Positions 22,212 to 32,800 of a stretch of 64,000 nucleotides of DNA are shown here, piece after piece. How positions within the stretch are numbered: the first letter of the stretch is position 1; every line of letters starts with the position of its first letter. Both the position numbers and the translations under genes were made by a program. The DNA is from Anisus vortex (taxonomy: Eukaryota > Mollusca > Gastropoda > Planorbidae), in NCBI GenBank assembly GCA_949126835.1, contig OX421503.1, positions 765,001-829,000 of the forward strand. The letters run 5' to 3'. The notes under the pieces were generated by a model. It was given only the letters and a program-made list of their open reading frames with translations, was not told the origin of the DNA and did no database searches.

Positions 22212-24832
22212 ACCTTTACAATATAATTATGGCTATAAAAATACAAATTAGTTATTTAATTAAGTATAAAATAGAGATAATTACTATATACAAGTAAGTA
22301 AAAATGTAAAAGGTATATAAAAGGTGGCCTATTTAGTGCTAATTTTGTGGCCTTAGTAATTAAAAAACACCTCTTTACACGATAATTATGGTTCTTAAAG
22401 TTATAATTAGTTAGTTAATTAAGTATACAATAAAGACAATGACTATATTCAAGTAAGTAAAAAGTTAAAAAAGTAAAAAAAATTGGTCTATTTAGTGCTA
22501 ATTACGGCCCTTGGTAATTAATAAACGCCCCTTTACAAGATAATTATGGCTATAAAAAAATTTCAATTATTTAATTAAGAATAAAATTAAGATAATTACT
22601 CTATCCCAATAAGTAAAAAGGTAAAACGTATATAGAATGTGGTCTATTTATGGATAATTGAAGCCCTTTGTAATTAAAAACAGACCCGTTTACAAGCTAA
22701 TTATGGTTATTAAAATTATAATTAGTTAATTAGTTAAGAATAAAATTAAGATAATTACCGTATCGAAGTAAGTAAATGTGCGTTCCTTACATGAGAACTG
22801 TAGCTTAAAATGTGATAATTACGGCCCTTAGTAATTAAAATCGTCCCTTTACGAGATAATTATGGCTATACAAATTATAATTAGTTAATTAGTTAAGAAT
22901 ACAATTAAGATAATTACCGTATCGAAGTAAGTAAATGTGCGTTCCTTACATGAGAATTGTAGCTTAAAATGTGATAATTACGGCCCTTAGTAATTAAAAT
23001 CGTCCCTTTACGAGATAATTATGGCTATACAAATTATAATTAGTTAATTAGTTAAGAATACAATTAAGATAATTACCGTATCGAAGTAAGTAAAAGTGCG
23101 TTCCTTACATGAGAATTGTAGCTTAAAATGTTATAATTACGGCTCTTAGGAATTAAAATCGTCCCTTTACGAGATAATTATGGCTATACAAATTATAATT
23201 AGTTAATTAGTTAAGAATAAAATTAAGATAATTACCGTATCGAAGTAAGTAAATGTGCGTTCCTTACATGAGAATTGTTGCTTGAAATGTGATAATTACG
23301 GCCCTTAGGAATTAAAATCGTCCCTTTATGAGATAATTATGGCTATACAAATTATAATCAGTTAATTAGTTAAGAATACAATTAAGATAATTACCGTATC
23401 GAAGTAAGTAAATGTGCGTTCCTTACATGAGAATTGTAGCTTAAAATGTGATAATTACGGCCCTTAGTAATTAAAATCGTCCCTTTACGAGATAATTATG
23501 GCTATACAAATTATAATTAGTTAATTAGTTAAGAATACAATTAAGATAATTACCGTATCGAAGTAAGTAAAAGTGCGTTCCTTACATGAGAATTGTAGCT
23601 TAAAATGTTATAATTACGGCTCTTAGGAATTAAAATCGTCCCTTTACGAGATAATTATGGCTATACAAATTATAATTAGTTAATTAGTTAAGAATAAAAT
23701 TAAGATAATTACCGTATCGAAGTAAGTAAATGTGCGTTCCTTACATGAGAATTGTTGCTTGAAATGTGATAATTACGGCCCTTAGGAATTAAAATCGTCC
23801 CTTTATGAGATAATTATGGCTATACAAATTATAATCAGTTAATTAGTTAAGAATACAATTAAGATAATTACCGTATCGAAGTAAGTAAATGTGCGTTCCT
23901 TACATGAGAATTGTAGCTTAAAATGTGATAATTACGGCCCTTAGTAATTAAAATCGTCCCTTTACGAGATAATTATGGCTATACAAATTATAATCAGTTA
24001 ATTAGTTAAAAATAAAATTAAGATAATTACCGTATCGAAGTAAGTAAATGTGCGTTCCTTACATGAGAATTGTAGCTTAAAATGTGATAATTACGGCCCT
24101 TAGGAATTAAAATCGTCCCTTTACGAGATAATTATGGCTATACAAATTATAATCGGTTAATTAGTTAAGAATAAAATTAAGATAATTACCGTATCGAAGT
24201 AAGTAAATGTGCGTTCCTTACATGAGAATTGTAGCTTAAAATGTGATAATTACGGCCCTTAGTAATTAAAATCGTCCCTTTATGAGATAATTATGGCTAT
24301 ACAAATTATAATCAGTTAATTAGTTAAGAATAAAATTAAGATAATTACCGTATCGAAGTAAGTAAATGTGTGTTCCTTACATGAGACTTGTAGCTTAAAA
24401 TGTGATAATTACGGCCCTTAGGAATTAAAATCGTCCCTTTACGAGATAATTATGGCTATAAAAATTATAATTAGTTCAATAGTTAAGAATAAATTAAGAA
24501 AATTACTGTATCCATGTAATTAATAAGGTAAAAACGTATTAAAATGTTGTCTATTTAGTGATAATTACGGCCCTTAGTCATTAAAAACACCTGTTTACAA
24601 GTTAATTATAACTATAAAAATTATAATATGTTAATTAAGTATAAAATAGAGACAATTAATGTATCCATGTAATTAATAAGGCAAAAACGTATTAAAATGT
24701 TGTCTATTTAGTGATAATTACGGCCCTTAGTCATTAAAAACACCTGTTTACAAGTTAATTATAACTATAAAAATTATAATATGTTAATTAAGTATAAAAT
24801 AGAGACAATTAATGTATGCCAGTAAGTAAAAA
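22212..24832 (-). repeat. 159-bp satellite array in the right arm
   Basis: Mirror of the array at 11040-13660, with the same number and order of variant units, including the 477-bp higher-order duplication (CTTGAAATG variants near 23281 and 23758). Confidence 0.9.
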
Positions 24833-25211
24833 GTAAAAAAGTATAAAAAAAACGTGGGATATTTAGTGCTAATTACGACCCTTAGTATTTAAAAACGTTC
24901 CTTTACACGCTAATAATGGCAGCAATTATCGCTTCAAAGGTGCTAATTAGGGCAATAAACACATTAAACTTATTGAAAAAAGCCTTTTACTATTGAAAAT
25001 TATAAAGAACACTATACAAGTGATCAATTACTTAATTAATATTATTAATTAATTATAAAATTTTAGATCCGCTGAACCTTAGAAAGACCCTTATAAAACA
25101 ATGGGAGAAAAAAAAAAGGACATGTGTCAATCATTGTATGACAATGGGAAAAAATAATACCACACAAAAATAATACCAGACAAAAATAATCAGTGTAACA
25201 ACACGACGAGA

Positions 25212-25502
25212 CGCCATCTTGGTTCCGCCATCTTTAATTAAAGCACGTGCTCAAAGCACGTGTAATACCACAAAATAACCGAGCTGTCAAGGGGCCACTA
25301 GGTCACGGTTGGTCGTGTAACAACACGACGATACGCCATCTTGGATGACGTCACTTCCAGTAGTGACGTCACTTCCAGTAGGGGTCAGTAGGTCACGGTC
25401 GGTCGTGTAACGACACGAGTAGACGCCATCTTGGATGACGTCACTTCCGGTTGGGGTCACTTCCGGTGACGGGGTCAAAGGGCACTTCCGGGTCAAAGGT
25501 CA
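25212..25502 (-). promoter_or_regulatory. Cluster of transcription-factor-like sites in the right tip
   Basis: Mirror copy of the left tip cluster: CACGTGCTCAAAGCACGTG, three TGACGTCA sites, CGCCATCTTGG sites, CACTTCCGGT sites and GGGTCAAAGGTCAAAGGTCA, whose repeats with 1-bp spacing resemble HNF4/RXR sites. Confidence 0.45.
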
Positions 25503-25571
25503 AAGGTCACGTGCGGGTCACCCGTCATCCTCACCCGCAAATGCGACTCGAAAAGACCCTACTATACTACT

Positions 25572-25577
25572 CACTTT
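25572..25577. repeat. Target-site duplication CACTTT (right)
   Basis: Matches 10295-10300. Confidence 0.75.
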
Positions 25578-25789
25578 AAATAAAAAGATATGCCTGTTTT
25601 ATGCCTATTGCAATTTTTATTTTAAAATACGTGCCTAAATGATTTTAGTAAATATATGATACATTATTATATTAATTATAGCTTTCTGTTCATTGTAGTT
25701 TTTAAAATTCTTATTTGTCGATATAGGTAGACTAATGGTCTATGTAATTTTTTCCCCGGGCGACACCAGGCCATTTAGCTCGAATATTA

Positions 25790-25882
<93 letters not shown>

Positions 25883-27165
25883 TTGTGGGTGTGTGTATTT
25901 ATCTATACGATACATACAATAATAACTGAAGATATAAGTTTGTATTGTAAATGTTTAAAGTTGTAATGACTATGCCAACCTTTCAGTTTATAAATTAAAT
26001 TTTATTTTAAATGTTTAAATTCAATTGAATTTTACAGCTGTTAAGTTTTTTGTCTGTATTTAATTTTGCACGTTTATAAGTAAACATTTTTTTTTAAGTC
26101 TAGCTTTTGTTTTCGTCTAATATACGTGTACATTCATTTTTTTTTGGTACAGAAAAATGTTTTAATATATTTTTTAAAGAATCTAAAATATGATGAAGTT
26201 TCTTTATATGACTTTTATACATTGACTATATTACAATTGTAAGTTTGAGTAAATAAATGTTGCTTTTATATTTTGTTGTTGTTTGCTTTTTGTTAGGCGC
26301 TTTCATTTGACTTTTTATTTTATTTTATTTTTTTAAATTGTTACAATAATTTACTTGTTCTTGTAAAGCCTGAAAAAGCAAAGGATATCATTTGTGCTAT
26401 TTAGAAAAAAAAACTTATTAGCCTACTTAAAAGTAATGTTTAGATGTGATGTCAAACTAAGACTACCATTTTGTTTATTTGGTGGAATTGTATACTAACC
26501 TGGGTAGATCGTTCCAGATACAAATAAAATAGCTAAAACACTCAACAATATGCGAATATTCTAAAAGCCAAGAACATTTACGGCTAACAATAGTTTTAAA
26601 ATATATCGATATCGATAGCTTGATTAAAAGGAGATGAATGCAAGCCACCGGTTCGCAGAACAAGATAAAAAATTTAGGGTTAGACATAGAAATTTGCTAA
26701 ACTAAATGAGATAAAGAGAACATAGGAGAACATTTACACACGCTTTAACTCACTTTTATTAATCAAAATGTAAATTGGAAAAGAACTGAAAATATTTTAC
26801 TTTTGAAATTGAAGCACAATAAAATTATATTTTTTATTTATATCAATTTATTTTTTAATGCATACAAACATACAGTATTTTTATAAATAATAGCTAAATA
26901 TTAAATATAAGGCACAATATTTTAACGGAAAATGCCGAGATAATATGACAACAGTTTTATATTACTGTTTGTAGTAAATTTCATTTTTGCTTTAAAATGT
27001 CAAATAAAAAGCATGTATTGTTTCATTTCTCAAAATAATTTAATCATAAACATACATATAAAAAGCATAGTAAACAATTTTCAAATTAAATTTTGTCACT
27101 AATTAATTACTAATTAAAATTTAACATTCGTTAAAAGAAAGGTACACAGTTTAAGATAAATAATA
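25578..27165. other. AT-rich intergenic stretch with (TA)n(GT)n microsatellite
   Basis: Holds a TA run and then a TG run at about 25788-25896. A segment ATAGCTTTCTGTTCATTGTA at 25678 recurs near 61515 and so belongs to a dispersed repeat. No exon with convincing splice signals was found. Confidence 0.6.
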
Positions 27166-27167
27166 AG

Positions 27168-28316
27168 ATTTGTATAGCGCTGCCAACAAACATAATGTAA
27201 GTTCAGAGCGCATTAAACATGCAACGAGAACACGGATATAATCTCTAGGCTAAGAAATATAAAACTAATTGATGATTTAAAACTGTACAAACATGGGACA
27301 AATCAAAGACTATAATAAGATGTATCGCTTGCTTTAATATTTGTGCTATAATATAATGACTCGAATTACTTCAAAGTTCAGCAATCGATACAATTTCTTT
27401 AATCAAATACGCCGATGATACAGCCATTGTCGGCCTTGTTTCCAGTGACGACAGTCTCTATCACAGTACGACCTCGGATTTCTACAAATGGTGCGGAGAG
27501 AACTACCTGATATTGAACATCACAAAAACGAAAGAAATGATTGTAGACTTCCGGAAGGAGAAACACAAGCTGACTGAGTTGCACATAAACAACCAAATAA
27601 TAGATCAAGTCTTGCAATATAAATATTTTGGCGTCACAATTACTGACAAACTGACTTGGTCTGACCACTGCCAAAGCCTTTGTAAGAAAATGCACCAACG
27701 ACCTTTCTGTCTTAGTAAACTAAAAACATTTCAAATAAATAAAACCATTATGAATCTATTTTACTCGGCGACTGTTGGTAGCATCATAACCTTTCCAATC
27801 ACCTGCTGGTGTGGTAATACCAACACATTGAACAAACACCGGATAGACCGCCTAATAAACAAAGCCTCTCGTACTACACAGACAGAATTACTATCTCTTG
27901 CGGATATTTTCTGTTCAAGGTGCCTGTCTATGATTGATAAAATCCTCCAAGATCATGCACACCCGCTGCATGATAGCTACTAAATATCTGGTCCAAGTGG
28001 TCGGCTTCTTTCAATAAGGACAAGAACAGAGAGATTTAGGAACTCTTTTGTTCCACTATCAGTGAGACTTTTTATTTAATCGCTATGATTTTTCAATGAA
28101 AAATAAAATTAAAATCGAAAGTTGTTTACAGCGGAAACATTTAGGCAAACGTAGGAGCGTAGAAGTAATTTAAGACAGCGTTATTGGATGCTCAGGGAAA
28201 AAGAACATACAAGCTTTAAAAATAGAGCACGCGGTCCATCTTACTATAGTTTTTGGACAAATCAAATATTAAATAAAGCATAAACCGAGCTAACATATTA
28301 GTAAGACAGTACATAA
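27168..28316 (+). repeat. Dispersed AGCGC repeat, copy 2, split by an insertion
   Basis: 27168-27307 matches the first half of the copy at 1595 (TTGTATAGCGCTGCCAACA, then CTCAGAGCGC) and 28255-28316 matches the following part (CCGAGCTAACATATTAGTAA, GACAGTA). The two pieces are separated by a LINE fragment flanked by a 12-bp duplication, GGACAAATCAAA, at 27296-27307 and 28255-28266. Confidence 0.75.
27308..28254 (+). pseudogene. 5'-truncated CR1/L2-type LINE insertion
   Basis: Begins shortly before the reverse transcriptase catalytic box: KYADDTAIVGL at about 27405, then FYKWCGENYLILNITKTKEM, VLQYKYFGVTITDKLTW, LFYSATVGSIITF and HPLHDSY. The frame is open from about 27382 to a stop at 27983; sequence after the stop still reads SGRLL..RTRTERFRNSFVP, the normal end of this LINE protein group. 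Truncation at the 5' side and the 12-bp target duplication are the usual result of target-primed reverse transcription. It is inserted in the dispersed repeat, so the order of events is clear. Confidence 0.75.
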
Positions 28317-28319
28317 AAA

Positions 28320-29600
28320 AGTAAATACACATAATAAGTGCTTTCAAGGACACGTAACCTTAATGAATCTACTTAACGTTTCCAAGTTTCGTTTTCTTTG
28401 TTCTATAACATTGCCGTTGAGTTATGACCAATTACTCATCGTAACTTATTTTAGACCGGAAGGTACACATTTAAGATGACACTATGTACTGAAACTCTAT
28501 TACACACATGTTAACAGATGACTATTATATAGGCCTATTTGTATTTCTAAGGTATTGCGTGAATGGCTCTTATAGCTCTTGAAGGGATCGCTAAAATTAA
28601 ATATAGCTACTTAAGCACAATTTATATTTAACACAGACAAATTATTCACATATTAGATATTTGCATTTTAAAATTGATAGTAAAATTAAAAAATAAATAT
28701 ATAAGTAAATATAATTAAAATATCATCACAATTCTTACATAAAAACCTTTACATATAAACAATACTTTAAGCCATTAATATCAAATTAAGGTAAGTAACT
28801 AGTTCTAATAGATTTGAGAATCGTGTTATTGTTCATTAAAGGGTTTCACTAAAGCATTGAACTTTACCCATAAAAAGCTGGTGTTTGCAAGTAGAAGCTA
28901 CATTAAGTACTAGAGACAACAATGAGGAGAGCAGCTGTAAAGTCTAGGCCCTAGGCTGACAGACGCTAATGAAAAATCGTGGAAGTAAGGTACAGGCGAA
29001 CACCCGTCTGTGTACGATACGAGTGGTGAGAACGAGTTGTAGACATATCCCAAAAAAGGTTAAAAAAAGACAGATGCCTGAGCGAGATCAGGTATAAATT
29101 ATGTGATTGTTCCATAAATAAACAGCAGTGTAGAAACAAGCAGTAGGACTAAGAACTCTAATGAAAATCGATGCAGTAAGACTGACTCTAATATAAAATG
29201 AATGCAGTAAGACAAAGATAGGAACGAGTCAGAAAGATTAAGAAATACTTATTCAAGTAAACATATAGCTAAAATTTAAAAAAAAAAAAAGTATTTACAA
29301 TTAAGCTCAATCAACAACAATGATATGTTTAAACAAAAAGGTTATGTAGATTCTAAATGTCTTGTCAATACTTTTATAAACGTTAAAAAAGATTTTTACA
29401 CATATTAATTTACATACAATTAGAAAACGTTTGGCAACACTATAAATATTAATCCGACACTTTATTATACAACCGAAAAGTAGCGTATATCTATAAGGCT
29501 CTAATGTTCTCTTAAGTAGGACTACAATTAGATGATAAAACAATTATTGTAAACGCCACCCATATTAAATAATATGTCCAACATAATACAAACAATAAAG
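28320..29600. other. AT-rich region downstream of the receptor gene
   Basis: No exon or element recognised. It includes the presumed 3' untranslated region of the minus-strand receptor gene; TTTATT at 29461-29466 is AATAAA on the minus strand, about 150 bp after its stop codon. Confidence 0.5.
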
Positions 29601-29613
29601 TTGTGATAGTTAA

Positions 29614-29807
29614 TCAAATCACAGTAATGTAGGCTGCGTTGGATTGTTCAGTGACCGTTACATTACTATACGTCACAGCATGATTAGCATATCTATAATT
29701 AGCCTCCTGGGAAGAAGTATGGATATCTTCGATTGATTCGTAGACATGGGCGTTGAATTGAGATGAACGTTCTCTACGCCTTGTAAAACGGGAATATATT
29801 TTAATTC
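29614..29807 (-). CDS. Gene B exon 6: cytoplasmic tail with ITIM-like motif
   Basis: Acceptor TTTTCTGACAG precedes 29807. It reads 63 codons and TGA (29616-29614) in the phase left by the transmembrane exon. It starts with a basic stop-transfer stretch (IKIYSRFTRRRERSS), then tyrosines at positions 22 (VYESI), 37 and 39 (NYRYA), 46 (VTYSNV) and 59 (AAYITV). VTYSNV is a full ITIM match; VYESI and AAYITV have the Y-x-x-I/V part only. Tyr density, spacing and the absence of any other domain point to a signalling tail. Confidence 0.7.
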
Positions 29808-32800
29808 CTGTCAGAAAATAAAGAGATGTGTCTAAACAATATTGTAAATATAAGATATGTCATTGTAAATGCATGCAAACTGTTATCCATTCTAGCGCTA
29901 TATGCACTAACATTTATATAAAACGTGCAAAGTTTCTTTTAATTTGTTGTTGTTGTTTTTGTCTAAGCTTCCAAGAAAGCTACTTATTATTCACCAGTGA
30001 AGTTGAATGTAATTATTGTACATAAGTTCAAGCATTATGTTCTTCTTTAAACATTCATTGAGTGGCTTGAGAGTATTATTTCATAGTGAACAAGATACTT
30101 GACGGACGACAACAGATCTGGATTTGTAACAGCTCTATATAGATATATAGATATTTTATTTTACAAATATCTTCTAATATCGGGGTGACCGATCTGAAAT
30201 CGGTCTGTATAGGCTGAAATTAATAATAGAAAAGTTAAGCATTATCATACTAATAATAATATTGTTAGAATATATGATGCATTTAATTTCTTAAACATCA
30301 AAGATCTTAAAATCAATATAGAAATTGTAAATATAGAATACATGTATATAATTTACTATTTACTTGGGGGGTATTTAATAATTTTGTAGTCATGTCTTCT
30401 TTTCCATTACAATATCTTTTTCTACAATATATTTTAATCTCCTTTAAAGGCTTTCAAAAGAACAATTATTATATATCATTTAATAAATGCTGGTTGATAA
30501 GCTGTTATTAATTGAACAAAAATCCAACTTCGGTGAGATTCCTTACGACTAAACAAGATTGCATGTCATTTCTATCAATGACTTTATAACGGTCATCAAT
30601 GAAGCCAGTAAATTGAACGACTATATCATATAGTGTAGGTTAGTGTATCAATGGGATTGTTCACGAATAAACATGCATTGTAATGTGAAGTTTGGACAAA
30701 TTATAAAAACATTATTTATAATAAAAAGAAAGTCAAATTTAAATAAAGCAGCCACAAATAAGAAGCTGCATATTTACATATCAATTGTACAGACAGGGTT
30801 CAACAATATGTGAATGTAAAGTGCATAAAAATTAAACCATATACAGAATATATTGTTTGATGTACGTCAATATCATAAATACATTATAATAGTAGTATGT
30901 ACTATTTAAAATTAATAATCATGATTTCATGATTGAGTGGATCTTTAAGTCGCTCGGTGAAGGCGTCACCGGAATCTAAGAAGTACATATTATATACGTA
31001 TTGTGGACTTTCAAATTCACCCATAACATTTTGTCTTGGATGTACTGCAATATCCATCTTATAGTAGACTTATCCTGCTGCTATGAAGCTGTAGACTCCG
31101 TGACTATTGATTGTCTGATCGTCATCTACCTTTAGCGAAGCCAGTGCGAAACATTAATTTAAGTTCCTCATACTCTTGAGGAATTTTTCTGCGAGCAAAT
31201 GACGTTTTAAAAAAAGATGCAGGCCAAAACATTTGGAAACACTGGTGGCTCTATGTTTACTTGACCAGATAAACAGCAGTCACCATAAGAGTCGCGGTTG
31301 ATTCTGTTTGACACCCGTTCTTCGGGAAAATGAAAAGCATGACAGTGAATACATACTATGTTGAAAGGTCCGAAACTTGTGTAGGTATTGTCTGAATTGG
31401 TTGCGCAAATGTAGATTGGCAACATATTTTGTTTCATAAGTAATTGTTGCCTCACATTACGGCGACGTTGCTCTTCCAATCGTTATTCACGTTGATCCAT
31501 GGTCTCTATCGATAGCCCTTGAATGGCTTTCTGTCGTTTATCTAGTGTTTCATTTTTTAATTGCCTTGCTACGTCTCAGATTGTCTAATGGTCGTTTCTC
31601 TTACATCTGTAGTTTCCTTATCTAGTTGTTTTGTCCTTCGCTTTTTTTTTTCTTCCATTCGTCTTTCTCGTTCTTCTGCAGTTTCCTCCTCTAGTTGTTT
31701 TGTCATACTCTTTTTTGATAATCCACTATCGTTTCTGTAATCTACAGATCGCGTGTTTCTGCTATTTCTTTGTTAATAAATTCTAAAATTATTCCCATGC
31801 ACCTGAGTTTGGCTGCTCTGTCTGGCTTTATAATGTATCTACTGAATTATTTATATCTAAAGACATGCAAGAAATACTTTAGAAAATAATGTCTGCTTCT
31901 GCACTATCATAAGTCTCTGCCTTTCTCTTTTTCTAGTTTAAAATAGGATTTTTTTTCGTCTGCCAGGCATTTTAATAAAGTTGTAAATGTTATAACTTTA
32001 AAGACTATATAATACTTACCATCACAACTATGCAATTAACGATATATATTTTAATGTATTCCACAGTTTTAATAGTACCCTAATAGTTAAATGTATTGGT
32101 AAGAGCCTAATCAAATGGACTCTTCAAACATATAAACTATCAAACTGTCTCTTTCCTAATTTTTTAAATTGATGACACATTTTCACGCTGATTATATTTA
32201 ATTGCGCGGCGAATCGGAAAATGGTAACGATTTAAATGCTTTAAAACGGGAATTACCGAAACGCTGATAGTAAATAAAAGTCGTCTCGACTATGACGTCA
32301 AAAGAGTTGTATTGAACGTGATCGCGCTAGATGGGGAATCCATTGACATGTTGTTTTTCTTTTAGCCCAATTTAAAAGCTATTTTTAGAAATGGTCAGTG
32401 GTTTTTCCAAAAATTGAGGGTCAAGCAGAGGTTCAAATGAAATGAGATTGATCTAAAACGCATTTTCTCACCAGAATACATCAATAGGACAATTTTCGCG
32501 AAAATCGTTGGGCCCGTTTTCGAGAACGCTGACACAAACACACAAACCCACTAACAAATATACCCCCAATTTTTTCTCGTTCAATATTATTAGATAGATA
32601 GGGGAGAGGTGGGTAATTCGTACCTACGCCGTTTTGCGTATTTAGATTGGTTGTAAGTAAAATTTAAGCCAATCAGCACATGCCAGCACATTAATTAGGA
32701 CTTCCGTAGAAAAATGGCGGACATTGACAAGACAGAAAAGAGGTAAGGACGATTTATATTTTTGTATACAAGTTGATGTTATTTTTACCAGTGCCTCTAT

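Larger units (their letters stand above)
10301..25571. mobile_element. Giant palindromic (foldback) DNA element, 15.27 kb
   Basis: The two halves are inverted copies: 10301-17393 pairs with 18483-25571 and a 1089-bp spacer lies between. Coordinates of paired bases sum to 35872 outside the CT microsatellite at 16611-16675 and 35876 inside it, so the only length change I found is 4 bp in that microsatellite. I saw two base differences (13534/22338 and 13877/21995) in the parts I compared. The tips are AGTAGTATAGTAGGGTCTTT and its complement, and a 6-bp duplication CACTTT flanks them. A 5'-AG tip with 6-bp duplication is what is described for Polinton/Maverick elements, and the length fits, but no polymerase, integrase or capsid gene is present, so affiliation is only a hypothesis. 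The element sits between the converging 3' ends of two receptor-type genes. Confidence 0.85.
18483..25571 (-). repeat. Right inverted arm of the giant element
   Basis: 7089 bp, the reverse complement of 10301-17393 with the differences noted for the whole element. All landmarks are mirrored: (GA)n at 19201-19257, satellite at 22212-24832, factor-site cluster at 25212-25502. Confidence 0.85.

Noticed and set aside
10301..25571. Palindrome as a sequencing or assembly hairpin artefact
   Set aside because: A 1.09-kb non-inverted spacer, small arm differences and a 6-bp flanking duplication argue for a real element, although only long reads can settle it.
26475..26687. 70-codon minus-strand ORF
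   Set aside because: No homology, splice or codon support in AT-rich DNA.
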